Below are positions 1 to 8,548 of a stretch of 64,000 nucleotides of DNA, piece by piece. Both the position numbers and the translations under genes were made by a program. The stretch comes from Pseudonocardia sp. MH-G8 (lineage in GTDB: Bacteria; Actinomycetota; Actinomycetes; Mycobacteriales; Pseudonocardiaceae). The DNA lies in the NCBI RefSeq assembly GCF_002262885.1, contig NZ_NKYF01000040.1, positions 1-64,000 of the forward strand, read 5' to 3'. Each line of letters begins with the position of its first letter. Position 1 is the stretch's first letter. The notes under the pieces were generated by a model. It was not told where the DNA came from, ran no database searches, and saw only the letters and a program-made list of their open reading frames with translations.

Positions 1-579
1 CACCTGGACGCCGCCACCGGTGCCGCGCAGATCCGCGGCGGGCCGGAGGTTCCGGCGGCGACGGTGGAGCGGCTGGCCTGTGATGCGCGGGTGCAGGTGT
101 TGCTCGACGACCGCGCCCGCAACAGGCTCTACCTGGGCCGTTCCCGGCGGTTGGCGTCGCCGGCGCAGATCGCGGCGCTGACCTCCCGGGACGGGGCACG
201 GTGCCAGTTCCCGGGCTGTGCCCATGTCCGTCACTTGCACGCCCATCATCTGGTTCCGTGGTGGGTGGGTGGTCGTACCGACGTCGACAATCTGATCTTG
301 GTGTGTTCGTATCACCACGGTGTAATCCATGATCACGGCTACCGGGTCCACCGGCTGGGTGACCGGTGGCAGTTCCTACGTCCGGACGGCTCCGCGGTCC
401 CGGCGGTCGGGCCGGTGTTGAGCGGTCGGGCTGAGCGTTTGGTCGAGATGCACGCTCGGGCCGGGTTGCGGATCGAGGCCGCGACGTTGACCCCGAACTG
501 GTTCGGCGAACGCCTGGACCCGGAACCGATCCTGGATGCGCTGCTCCCGCGCCGGCCCCGGGCCCGGGCGGCGGCCTGA
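1..579 (+). CDS. HNH endonuclease domain protein (DUF222 family), 5' end outside window
   Basis: The reading frame is open from the first base, so the N-terminal DUF222 part is cut off by the window edge; 192 residues remain. The visible part carries an HNH/McrA-like nuclease domain: a CQFPGC pair of cysteines, then HAHH, a WWVGGRTDVDNL segment and CSYHHGVIHD, which is the usual Cys/His metal site and catalytic His arrangement. Proteins of this family occur in many copies in actinobacterial genomes (13E12-type repeats), and their function is mostly unknown; some are linked to mobile DNA. The gene converges with the recQ remnant. Confidence 0.85.
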   Translation, partial: HLDAATGAAQIRGGPEVPAATVERLACDARVQVLLDDRARNRLYLGRSRRLASPAQIAALTSRDGARCQFPGCAHVRHLHAHHLVPWWVGGRTDVDNLILVCSYHHGVIHDHGYRVHRLGDRWQFLRPDGSAVPAVGPVLSGRAERLVEMHARAGLRIEAATLTPNWFGERLDPEPILDALLPRRPRARAAA

Positions 580-581
580 CC

Positions 582-597
582 GCGTTCCGCGGAACGC
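582..597. terminator. 16-bp perfect palindrome between convergent genes
   Basis: GCGTTCCGCGGAACGC lies just after the HNH stop codon and before the end of the converging recQ remnant. It can fold from either strand, but has no loop bases and no T-run, so it is only a candidate bidirectional terminator. Confidence 0.35.
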
Positions 598-649
598 ACC
601 CAGCCCCCAGGCAGGAGCCCGACGGGAACCGACAGACGTGCTCGCACCG

Positions 650-1655
650 TCACCCCGCGGGCGTCTGGTCGGCGGGCGCGAGCAGGTCGTTCTCGCGGAC
701 CGCGCCCAGGGACAGCGTCTTGTAGCCGTGCTCGGCGAACAGCACCGTGACGCGGTCGCGCTCGGTCGACATGACCGTGCCCTCGCCCCACTCGGGGTGG
801 CGCACGCGCTCCTGGGAGCCAGGATCCTCGGCGTGGGCCGGCTCGGCCTCGCGTGAGGTCCCGGCATCGCAGTTGTCGCAGTGCCCGCACGGCTCCGCGT
901 GCTGCTCGCCGAAGTAGCCGAGCAGCAGGCGCCTGCGGCAGTCGGTGGTCTCGGCGTAGCCGCGGATCATCTCGATCCGGGAGCGCACGGTCTCCCGCCG
1001 GTGCTCGGCGATCTCGACCGCCCGCTCGACCGCCTCGTCGGTCCGCATCCCGGTCGCGCGGCACCGCCCGTCGGCGGCGGTGACGACCGCGCCGGCCTGC
1101 TCGAGCAGGTTGAGGGCCGAGGTCCGGCGGGTGGGGGAGACACCGCTCTGCGCGCCGACCTCCTTCGGCGTCCGGGCCTCGCCGTCCCCGAGCGCGGCCA
1201 GCACGGCGCGCATCGCGTCCGGTGCAGTGCGCCTCGTCGACCACGAACAGGCCGGGGCCCGCGGCGCGCAGCCGTTCCACCACGTCGTCGTTCGCCAGCT
1301 GCTCCGGGGCGAGGAAGACGTACTCGGCGGACCCCGCGGACAGGGCCTCCCAGGCCGCCCGGTTCTCCCCGGAGCGCTGCACGGAGTTCACCGCCACGGC
1401 GTCGGGCGCCCCGCTCTCGGCCAGGCCCTCGCGCTGGTCGTGCTGCAGCGCGACCAGTGGCGAGACGACCACCGTCGGCCCGGCGCGCAGCAGCGCGGGC
1501 ACCTGGTAGATCGCGGACTTTCCGGACCCGGTCGGCAGCACGGCCAGCACGTCGTGCCCCTGCACCGCGTGCTCCATGGCGTCGAGCTGCTCGGGCAGGT
1601 GAGACCAGCCGAAATCGTCGGCGGCGATGCGCCGCAGGTCGGTACCGGTGCTCAC
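650..1655 (-). pseudogene. recQ: recQ-type DNA helicase with internal deletion and frameshift
   Basis: Two pieces of one RecQ helicase lie end to end in different minus-strand frames. The N-terminal piece (GTG start at 1655) has the PEQLDAM Q-motif region, Walker A LPTGSGKS and motif II VDEAHC, which ends at 1224. The C-terminal piece (from about 1213 down to 650) has the winged-helix region, the RecQ zinc-binding cysteines (DCRRR, then CGHCDNC) and the actinobacterial C-terminal segment with GEGTV. Everything that normally lies between, including motifs III to VI and the GRAGRDG region, is missing, and the two frames differ by one base. The natural reading is a single deletion; the product cannot be a working helicase. 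Confidence 0.85.
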
Positions 1656-1777
1656 CGCTCGCACGTACCCCGCCACCCCGGCTCGTACCCCGTCACCGAA
1701 CGTGCTGTGACCACTCCGCCAAGTAGCGACCGGGGGAATCCGGTTTTGATCCACGCAGGTTGGGCGAATCCGAGGAC

Positions 1778-2824
1778 GTGAACATTCTCGTCTGGCACGT
1801 GCACGGCTCGTGGACGACCGCGTTCGTCCAGGGCCCGCACCGCTACCTGCTCCCGACGCTGCCCGAGCGCGGCCCGTGGGGTGGCGGGCGCCCGGCGGCG
1901 TGGGACTGGCCCGCGTCCGCCGTCGAGGTGGCTGCCGACGACCTCGCCGACACGGATGTCGACGTGGTCGTCCTGCAGCGGCCCGAGGAGTTCGCACTCG
2001 CGCAGCGCTGGCTGGGCCGCGCGCCCGGCCGGGACGTGCCGGCGGTGTACCTCGAGCACAACGCGCCGCGGGAGCACGCGGCCACGAGCCGCCATCCCGT
2101 CGCCGACCGCGACGACGTGCCGCTCGTGCACGTCACCCACTTCAACCAGCTGATGTGGGACACCGGCAGCACCCCCACTCGGGTGATCGAGCACGGCGTC
2201 GTCGACCCGGGCCACCGCTACAGCGGTGAGCGTGCGGCCGCCGCGGTCGTGGTCAACGAACCGGTGCGACGGGGGCGGATCACCGGCACCGACCTGCTGC
2301 CGCAGCTCTCCCGCTCCGTGCCGCTCGACGTCTTCGGGATCGGCACCGACGGTCTGCGTGAACACCTGGGCGCCTCCTCCGGAGGCGATGCGGGCGTCGA
2401 TCTGGACATCCACGAATGCGGTGACCTGCCCCAACACCGGATGCACGCCGAGATGGCGCGGCGCCGGGCGTACCTGCACCCCTTGCGCTGGACCTCGCTG
2501 GGGTTGTCGCTGATCGAGGCGATGCACCTCGGCATGCCGGTCGTCGCGCTCGCCACCACCGAGGCGGTGGAGGCGGTGCCACCGGGCACCGGCCACCTCT
2601 CGACCGATCCTGCCCGGCTCGCGCACGCGCTGCGCGAGCTGATGGCCGAGCCGGAGCTCGCGCGGCGCACCGGCGCTGCCGCACGTGAGCACGCCCTCCG
2701 CCGCTACGGCCTCGACCGTTTCCTCGCCGACTGGGACGCCACGTTCGACGCCGTCACCGCCGATGCGTCCACCCGTGCCGCGCGCCGCGCCCCCGTCGCA
2801 GCCGGCATCACCGGAAGGAGCTGA
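1778..2824 (+). CDS. Glycosyltransferase, GT4/GT1-type (GT-B fold)
   Basis: 348 residues from a GTG giving MNILVWHVHGSW; a TTG 18 bases upstream is also in frame, but the GTG matches the usual N-terminus of this family. The N-terminal half binds the acceptor. The C-terminal half holds the GT-B nucleotide-sugar site, with SLGLSLIEAMHLGMPVVAL as the E-x7-E-like segment. It opens a plus-strand run with the next glycosyltransferase (6-base gap) and gmhA, so it probably adds a sugar in the same heptose-containing glycan pathway. Donor and acceptor cannot be told from the sequence. A weak GAGGA sits close to the start. Confidence 0.85.
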   Translation: MNILVWHVHGSWTTAFVQGPHRYLLPTLPERGPWGGGRPAAWDWPASAVEVAADDLADTDVDVVVLQRPEEFALAQRWLGRAPGRDVPAVYLEHNAPREHAATSRHPVADRDDVPLVHVTHFNQLMWDTGSTPTRVIEHGVVDPGHRYSGERAAAAVVVNEPVRRGRITGTDLLPQLSRSVPLDVFGIGTDGLREHLGASSGGDAGVDLDIHECGDLPQHRMHAEMARRRAYLHPLRWTSLGLSLIEAMHLGMPVVALATTEAVEAVPPGTGHLSTDPARLAHALRELMAEPELARRTGAAAREHALRRYGLDRFLADWDATFDAVTADASTRAARRAPVAAGITGRS

Positions 2825-2830
2825 CCGGCC

Positions 2831-4099
2831 ATGCGCATCGCAATGGTGTCGGAGCACGCCAGCCCGCTCGCCGCCCTCGGAGGCGCCGACGCGGGAGGCC
2901 AGAACGTGCACGTGCTGGAGCTGAGCTCCGCGCTCGCCGACGCCGGTCACGAGATCACGGTGTGGACGCGCCGCGACGCGCCCGGGCTGCCCGACGGGGT
3001 GCCGCTGCGCTCCGGCGTCGTGGTCCGCCACGTCACCGCCGGACCGGCCGAGCACGTGGCGAAGGACGACCTGGTGCCGCACCTGCCGGCGTTCACCCAG
3101 GCACTGGACGAGGCATGGACCGCCGACCCGCCCGACGTGGTGCACGCGCACTTCTGGATGTCGGGCATGGTGGCGCTCGCAGCGGCGGCCGGGCGCATCC
3201 CGGTGGTGCAGACCTTCCACGCGCTGGGCAGCGTGAAGCGCCGCCACCAACGGGAGGACGACACGAGCCCGGACGGGCGGGTCGCGGCCGAGCTCGCGGT
3301 CGCCCGCCAGGTCGACCGCGTGCTCGCCACGTGCACCGACGAGGTGTTCGAGCTCGCCCGGATCGGCGCGCCACGGCGCCGCACGACGGTGGTTCCCTGC
3401 GGCGTCGACACCGCGGAGTTCAGCACCGACGGACCCGTCGCCCCGCGAGGCGACCGACCTCGGCTGCTCACGCTGGGGCGCCTCGTGCGGCGCAAGGGCG
3501 TCGACGAGGTGATCGAGGCGCTGCGCCGGGTGCCGGCCGCGGAGCTCGTGGTCGCCGGAGGCGGTGGCGACGGCGATCCGGACGCCGCCCGCCTGCGCGA
3601 CTGCGCGCAGCGCCACGGCGTGTCCCACCGCGTGCAGATCATCGGTCCGGTCGCCCGCCCCGATGTGCCGGCCCTGCTGCGCTCGGCCGACGCCGTCGTG
3701 TGCACACCGTGGTACGAACCGTTCGGCATGGTGCCGCTCGAGGCGATGGCGTGCGGCCGACCGGTGGTCGGGACCGCGGTCGGGGGCATCCAGGACACCG
3801 TGGTGGACGGGGTCACCGGCCTGCTCGTGCCGCCGCGCCGGCCCGACCTGCTCGCCACGGCGCTGCGGGACCTGCTGAGCTCGCCGACGATGGGTGCCGC
3901 CTACGGCATCGCGGGCCGCGACCGGGTGCTCGCCCGTTACGACTGGGAGCGGGTGGCCACGGCCTCCGCGCTGGTCTACGACGAGGTCGTCACCGCACGC
4001 GGCCGCCACACCGCCGCCAAGGTCGACCGTCCCGACGTCCGGTCCGCGGACGACGTGCGCGACCCCGCCGCGCCCGAGACCGCCGGGGTGGCCCGGTGA
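2831..4099 (+). CDS. Glycosyltransferase family 4, MshA/sucrose-synthase-like
   Basis: 422 residues, GT-B fold. The N-terminus MVSEHASPLAALGGADAGGQNV is the glycine-rich loop seen in MshA-like and sucrose-phosphate-synthase-like enzymes. The C-terminal domain has LGRLVRRKGVDEVIEAL and YEPFGMVPLEAMACGRPVVG, the donor-binding E-x7-E motif. A good ribosome site (GGAAGGAG) overlaps the end of the preceding gene. The stop overlaps the gmhA start (GTGA), so the two are translationally coupled. MshA itself makes mycothiol, but this context (gmhA, heptose genes) argues for glycan assembly instead. The donor sugar is unknown. Confidence 0.85.
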   Translation: MRIAMVSEHASPLAALGGADAGGQNVHVLELSSALADAGHEITVWTRRDAPGLPDGVPLRSGVVVRHVTAGPAEHVAKDDLVPHLPAFTQALDEAWTADPPDVVHAHFWMSGMVALAAAAGRIPVVQTFHALGSVKRRHQREDDTSPDGRVAAELAVARQVDRVLATCTDEVFELARIGAPRRRTTVVPCGVDTAEFSTDGPVAPRGDRPRLLTLGRLVRRKGVDEVIEALRRVPAAELVVAGGGGDGDPDAARLRDCAQRHGVSHRVQIIGPVARPDVPALLRSADAVVCTPWYEPFGMVPLEAMACGRPVVGTAVGGIQDTVVDGVTGLLVPPRRPDLLATALRDLLSSPTMGAAYGIAGRDRVLARYDWERVATASALVYDEVVTARGRHTAAKVDRPDVRSADDVRDPAAPETAGVAR

Positions 4100-4695
4100 A
4101 CCCGGTGGCGGCGCCCGCCTCGCCCGCCACCGTGGTGAACACCGTCGGCGCCCACGTCGACCGGCTCGCCGTCGCGCTGCCGGCGCTGCGGGCAGCGGGC
4201 CCGACGCTCGCCCGCTGGGGCACCGACCTGGCGGGGCGCCTGCTGGCCGGGGGGCGCCTGCTCGCCGCCGGCAACGGGGGCAGCGCCGCGGAGGCCCAGC
4301 ACCTCACCGCCGAGCTCGTCGGCCGCTTCGACGGGGAACGCCAGGCGCTCTCGGCGATCGCGCTGCACGCCGACGGCTCCAGCGTCACCGCGATCGGCAA
4401 CGACTACGGGTACAGCGAGGTCTACGCCAGGCAGGTGCGCGCACACGCCCGCCCCGGGGACGTCGTGCTGCTGTTCTCCAGCAGCGGCCGCAGCCCGAAC
4501 CTCCTCGGCGCCGCGAGGGCAGCGGCCGGTGCGGGAGCCACCAGCTGGGCCATCACCGGGCCCGGCCCGAACCCGCTCGCCGACGTCTGCGACGACGCGG
4601 TCTGCCTGCCCGGCGACACCGCCACCGTGCAGGAATGCCACCTGGCGGCCCTGCACATGCTCTGCAGAGCGGTGGACGCGACGGTCCGCGCCTGA
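4096..4695 (+). CDS. gmhA: Phosphoheptose isomerase (sedoheptulose 7-phosphate isomerase)
   Basis: 199 residues, a single SIS domain. GmhA converts sedoheptulose 7-phosphate to D-glycero-D-manno-heptose 7-phosphate, the first step of ADP-heptose synthesis, in the cytosol. GNGGSAAEAQHL (from G59) and FSSSGRSPN are the sugar-phosphate loops. The metal-binding residues known from E. coli GmhA (His, Glu four later; Gln and His eight apart) are present as H69/E73 and Q179/H187, which separates it from other SIS proteins. The GTG start overlaps the upstream stop by 4 bases. The remaining pathway enzymes (gmhB, hldE) lie 6-12 kb further on. Confidence 0.9.
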   Translation: MNPVAAPASPATVVNTVGAHVDRLAVALPALRAAGPTLARWGTDLAGRLLAGGRLLAAGNGGSAAEAQHLTAELVGRFDGERQALSAIALHADGSSVTAIGNDYGYSEVYARQVRAHARPGDVVLLFSSSGRSPNLLGAARAAAGAGATSWAITGPGPNPLADVCDDAVCLPGDTATVQECHLAALHMLCRAVDATVRA

Positions 4696-4704
4696 GCAGG
4701 GGCT

Positions 4705-5487
4705 TCAGGAGCGCACGCGGCTCGCGCTCGCGAGCCAGTCGGGTACCAGGCGGCCCTCGTCCTCGCTGATCGAACGCAGCGCCGTGAGCGTCGGGTGGCC
4801 CGCGGCCAGCAGCGCGCCGTCGGTGCCCTCCTCCGGCTCCGTGCCCACCTCGACCTCCCCCAGGCGCAGCCCGCCGTCCTCGACCTCGTCGACGCGGGCC
4901 TGGACGGTGCCGAAGGCCGCGAGGCGGGCGTGGCGCAGCTCCCGGTGCCGGCCGCGGTCACGGTCGGGCACGTTCAGCGACAGGGACGTGCCCGGTGGCG
5001 CGTCCAGCAGCAGCTCCAGCACCCGGGGGAACACGTCGTCGGCCGCGTCCCAGTGCCGCTCGCCCTGGGGGTCGAGGGGGACGTCGAGGCTCACGGCGAG
5101 GCCGCGCACGCCGTGCAGCGCAGCCGTGAGGATCGCGCCCACGGTGCCGGAGTGCAGCACCGCCCGTCCCACGTTGGCGCCGCGGTTGACGCCCGAGAGC
5201 ACGAGGTCGGGCGCCGGATCCAGCCAGCCGGTGAGCGCCGCCACGACGATGTGGCCCGGCTGGGCGCGCACGCCCCACGCGGGCAGCTCCGGCCGGTCCC
5301 CGAGCTCATGCCGCTCGATGAGGGTGCGGCCCTCGTCGCGCACCGCGGTGATCGCGGCGCTCGCGCCGCTCGACTGCTCCGACGGTGCCGCCACCACGAC
5401 GTCGAGCCCGGCGGCCAGCGCCAGCCGCGTCAGCGCGGCCAGGCCGGGGGAGTCGATGCCGTCGTCGTTGGTCACCAGTGCCCGCAC
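4705..5487 (-). CDS. surE: 5'/3'-nucleotidase SurE (survival protein)
   Basis: 260 residues, close to the family's normal length. SurE hydrolyses nucleoside 5'- and 3'-monophosphates, and some members act on polyphosphate or other phosphoesters; it needs a divalent metal. The N-terminal metal site TNDDGIDSPG and the later SGVNRGANVG segment are both intact. The gene follows the PfkB kinase gene by 6 bases on the minus strand and converges with gmhA, so the two probably form one transcript. A role in balancing phosphorylated metabolites next to the heptose genes is a guess. Confidence 0.92.
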   Translation of the reverse strand: MRALVTNDDGIDSPGLAALTRLALAAGLDVVVAAPSEQSSGASAAITAVRDEGRTLIERHELGDRPELPAWGVRAQPGHIVVAALTGWLDPAPDLVLSGVNRGANVGRAVLHSGTVGAILTAALHGVRGLAVSLDVPLDPQGERHWDAADDVFPRVLELLLDAPPGTSLSLNVPDRDRGRHRELRHARLAAFGTVQARVDEVEDGGLRLGEVEVGTEPEEGTDGALLAAGHPTLTALRSISEDEGRLVPDWLASASRVRS

Positions 5488-5493
5488 CCGTCC

Positions 5494-6432
5494 CTACCCC
5501 TTCCAGTCCACCAGTTCGACCCGCTCGGCCAGCGTGCGGATCGCCGCCTCACCGCCGGTGCCCAGCCCCCGGCGGACCACGTTCAGCGCACCACACGCCG
5601 CGCCCGTGCGCAGGGCCTCGCGGATCGGGTCCCCGCGCACGAGGGAGGCAACCACGCCCGCGGTCATCGAGTCGCCCGCGCCGCGGGTCTCGGCCGCCTG
5701 CAGCGGCGGCACGTGGATCTCCAGCACGTCACCCTCGCCCTCGCCGTCGGCCGGTAGCGCGAGTGCGGGCTCGGCGGCACGGGAGACGATCACGGTGGCG
5801 GCGCCCTCGGAACGCAGCTTGCGCATCGCGGCGACGAGGTCTGCGGGGTCGTCGCTGCCGGCCCGCCCGTCGGCGATCAGCTCCTCGTGGCTGACCTTCA
5901 GCACCGCCGGGCCGCCGGCGAGCACGGCGTCGAGGCGCTCCCCGGCCAGGTCGGCGGCCACCCGGCAGCCGTTCGCGCCGAGGTCGGTGGCGAGCCTGCG
6001 GTACAGCGACGCCGGGATCACCTGGTCGTCGTTCGGACCCGCGAGCACCGCGGTGCCGTGCTCGATGCCCTCGCGCAGCATCACCTCGTAGAGCGCGTCC
6101 TGCTCGTGGCGGTCCAGCGGCCCGCCGGGAGCCTCGGCGATCGGGTCCCGGTCGTCGGACCGCCGGTCGTGCACGTAGCCGCCGTTGCGGGTGCCCACCC
6201 GCACCGCCTGCAGCTCGATGTCCTCGCCGGGCAGCAGGTGTTGCAGCACGTCGCCCGCCTCCCCGCCGAGCGCGGCGCACAGCACGACGGGCACGCCCAG
6301 CGTCGAGATCATCCGCGCCTGCCACACCCCCTGCCCGCCCGCGTGGACGTGGATGTCGGGCTGACCGGCCCGGTCCTCGATGGTGACGGTGAGCAGGGGC
6401 GAGGGCGCGAAGACGACGACCGTGGGCGGCAT
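5494..6432 (-). CDS. PfkB-family carbohydrate kinase
   Basis: 312 residues starting at MPPTVVVFAPSP; an upstream in-frame ATG would add 32 Arg-rich residues that do not look like protein. Ribokinase/PfkB fold: substrate-binding GGQGVWQARM near residue 35, and the signature DxxGAGD-type loop as ETRGAGDSMTAG with the catalytic Asp near the C-terminus. It phosphorylates a sugar or polyol with ATP; the 1-phosphofructokinase-like and ribokinase-like subgroups cannot be separated by eye. The substrate could be a ketose feeding sedoheptulose phosphate, but this is inference from its position next to gmhA. Confidence 0.8.
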   Translation of the reverse strand: MPPTVVVFAPSPLLTVTIEDRAGQPDIHVHAGGQGVWQARMISTLGVPVVLCAALGGEAGDVLQHLLPGEDIELQAVRVGTRNGGYVHDRRSDDRDPIAEAPGGPLDRHEQDALYEVMLREGIEHGTAVLAGPNDDQVIPASLYRRLATDLGANGCRVAADLAGERLDAVLAGGPAVLKVSHEELIADGRAGSDDPADLVAAMRKLRSEGAATVIVSRAAEPALALPADGEGEGDVLEIHVPPLQAAETRGAGDSMTAGVVASLVRGDPIREALRTGAACGALNVVRRGLGTGGEAAIRTLAERVELVDWKG

Positions 6433-6554
6433 GTCCGGTTCGTACCCCGAGGCCCGCCGGACTACGCGGCGGCGCGGCGTGAGCCGCACACCAGGCGCCT
6501 CGCGACCGCGCTCACGTACGTCTCGCACGACGGCGCGCCGTCATGATCGCCAGG

Positions 6555-6594
6555 AGTGGTCTGAGGGCGACAGATCTGTCGCTCCCGTACCACT
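6555..6594. promoter_or_regulatory. Symmetric inverted repeat upstream of the PfkB kinase gene
   Basis: A perfect 16-bp palindrome GCGACAGATCTGTCGC (6567-6582) is flanked by a second pair of arms, AGTGGT (6555-6560) and ACCACT (6589-6594), each separated from the core by six unpaired bases. It sits between the end of a small ORF and the kinase gene start, so it could be an operator for the kinase-surE pair or a transcription terminator for the small ORF. There is no T-run. Confidence 0.45.
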
Positions 6595-6613
6595 TTCGCT
6601 GATCACGACTCGG

Positions 6614-6799
6614 TCAACGTTCGTCGCCAGGGTCGTCCTGCCCCGGCGGCTGGGTGGGGCGGGGCGTGTCCTCGTCGGGCGGGAGCTTGTGGTCGGGGCC
6701 GTCGTCGGGATCGGTGTCGGGGCGCAAGGTGTCGGGCTGGTCGCGGCGGCCGAGCGTGGGCCGGGCGGACTCGACGGGTTCGTGCTCGGAGTCGGTCAT
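6614..6799 (-). CDS. Small hydrophilic acidic protein, unknown
   Basis: A 61-residue ORF starting at ATG, very rich in Asp, Glu, Pro and Arg (for example DTDPDDGPDHKLPPDEDTP), with no hydrophobic segment and no recognisable domain. Low-complexity, probably disordered proteins of this kind are common downstream of fhs-like genes in actinobacteria. No strong ribosome site is visible, so it may not be expressed. Confidence 0.4.
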   Translation of the reverse strand: MTDSEHEPVESARPTLGRRDQPDTLRPDTDPDDGPDHKLPPDEDTPRPTQPPGQDDPGDER

Positions 6800-6847
6800 G
6801 CCTGCGGGTACCCGCTCCGGCCTGCCGCACCGACCGCCGCGGCAGCG

Positions 6848-8548
6848 TCACGACAGGTTGACGATCTCGCCGTTCTCGTCCAGGTCGATGCGGTGCGCGG
6901 CCGGGTTCGCGCCCAGCCCGGGCATGGTGCGCATGTCACCGCAGATCGGGTAGATGAACCCGGCGCCGACCGAGGCGCGGACCTCGCGCACCGGTAGCCG
7001 CCAGCCGGTGGGTGCGCCCTTCAGCGTGGCGTCCGAGGAGATCGACAGGTGCGTCTTCGCGATGCACACCGGAAGGTGGCCGAAGCCGTTGAGCTCGTAG
7101 GAGTCGAGCTGGCGGGCGGCGGCGGGGGTGTAGTCCACGCCGTCGGCGCCGTACACCCGCCGCGCGATCGTCTCGATCTTCTCCCGCAGCGGGGCCTCGT
7201 CGGGGTAGAGGAACCGGAAGTCCGCGGGCTCCTCGGCAGCCTCGGCCACCGCGTGCGCGAGCTCGACGGCGCCGCGCCCGCCGTCGGCGAAGTGGGTGCA
7301 GACGGCGGAGCGGGCGCCCATCGACGCGGCGATCTCGGCGATGGCGGCGTGCTCGGAGGGGTGGTCGCCGGGGAACGCGTTGATCGCGACGACGGGGGAG
7401 ACGCCGTGCAGCCGGATGTTCTCGATCTGCTTGCGCAGGTTGGCCCCGCCGGCGTGCACCTCGTCGGGGTTCTCGGCGAAGAGGCCGTCGGGCAGCGGCC
7501 TGCCCGCCACGATCCGGTGCTGCCCGGAGTGCGCCTTGAGCGCGCGCACCGTCGTGACGACCACGGCCGCGTCCGGCGTGAGGCCCGACGCGCGGCACTT
7601 GATGTTGAAGAAGCGCTCGGCACCCATGTCGGCGCCGAAGCCGGCCTCGGTGATCAGGTAGTCGCCCGCGTGGATGCCGATCAGGTCGGCCACGACCGAG
7701 GAGTTGCCGTGCGCGATGTTGCCGAAAGGGCCCGCGTGCACCAGCACCGGCGTGTTCTCCAGCGTCTGCAGCAGGTTCGGCCGCAGCGCGTCGCGCATGA
7801 TCACGGCCATGGCGCCGGCCCCGCCGATGTCCTGCGCGGTGACCGGCTTGCCGCCGCCGTCGTAGGCCACGACGATGCGGCCCAGCCGCTCGCGCATCTC
7901 CTGCACCGAGCGCGCGAGCGCGAAGATCGCCATCACCTCGGAGGCCGCGGTGATGTCGAAGCCGGTCTGGCGCGGGGTCCCGTCCGCCTTCGCCCCGAGC
8001 CCGACGATGATGTTGCGCAGGACGCGGTCGTTGACGTCCATGACCCGGCGCCAGGTGATGTTGTGCTGGTCGATGTCGAGCTCGTTGCCCTGGAACAGGT
8101 GGTTGTCGAGGATCGCGGAGAGCATGTTGTGCGCCTCGGTGACGGCGTGGAAATCGCCGGTGAGGTGCAGGTTGAGCGTCTCCATCGGCACCACCTGCGA
8201 GTAGCCGCCGCCCGCGGCGCCCCCCTTGATGCCGAACGTCGGTCCCATCGACGGCTGGCGGACCGCGACGGTGGCCCGCCGCCCGATGTGCCGCATCGCC
8301 TGGCCGAGCCCGACCGTGGTGGTGGTCTTGCCCTCGCCGAGCGGGGTCGGGGTGATGGCCGAGACCACCACGTACTTGGCGCGGGGCCGATCGGCCAGCT
8401 CCTCGATCGCGTCCAGCTCGATCTTGGCGACCTCGCGGCCGTACGGGGTGACCAGGTGCGGTCCGATCCCCATGCCGGCGGCGACGTCGACCAGCGGCTG
8501 CAGCGTGGCGCCCTTGGCGATGGCCAGGTCGGACGGGAAAGCGGCCAT
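6848..8548 (-). CDS. fhs: Formate-tetrahydrofolate ligase
   Basis: 566 residues, full length. It makes 10-formyl-tetrahydrofolate from formate, ATP and tetrahydrofolate in the cytosol. The P-loop TPLGEGKTTT (residues 67-76), the folate-site segment VRQPSMGPTFGIKGGAAGGG and the C-terminal GDMRTMPGLG motif are all present. Its ATG overlaps the metF stop by one base (TGATG), so it is the last gene of metV-metF-fhs. That set links formate, methylene- and methyl-tetrahydrofolate, so the operon can assimilate formate or, in reverse, oxidise methyl groups. Confidence 0.97.
   Translation of the reverse strand: MAAFPSDLAIAKGATLQPLVDVAAGMGIGPHLVTPYGREVAKIELDAIEELADRPRAKYVVVSAITPTPLGEGKTTTTVGLGQAMRHIGRRATVAVRQPSMGPTFGIKGGAAGGGYSQVVPMETLNLHLTGDFHAVTEAHNMLSAILDNHLFQGNELDIDQHNITWRRVMDVNDRVLRNIIVGLGAKADGTPRQTGFDITAASEVMAIFALARSVQEMRERLGRIVVAYDGGGKPVTAQDIGGAGAMAVIMRDALRPNLLQTLENTPVLVHAGPFGNIAHGNSSVVADLIGIHAGDYLITEAGFGADMGAERFFNIKCRASGLTPDAAVVVTTVRALKAHSGQHRIVAGRPLPDGLFAENPDEVHAGGANLRKQIENIRLHGVSPVVAINAFPGDHPSEHAAIAEIAASMGARSAVCTHFADGGRGAVELAHAVAEAAEEPADFRFLYPDEAPLREKIETIARRVYGADGVDYTPAAARQLDSYELNGFGHLPVCIAKTHLSISSDATLKGAPTGWRLPVREVRASVGAGFIYPICGDMRTMPGLGANPAAHRIDLDENGEIVNLS

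Noticed and set aside
339-1997. One 552-codon minus-strand ORF running through the recQ region into the HNH gene
   Set aside because: Only the part from 1655 to about 1224 is RecQ; the rest reads in the wrong frame of the C-terminal piece or antisense to HNH.
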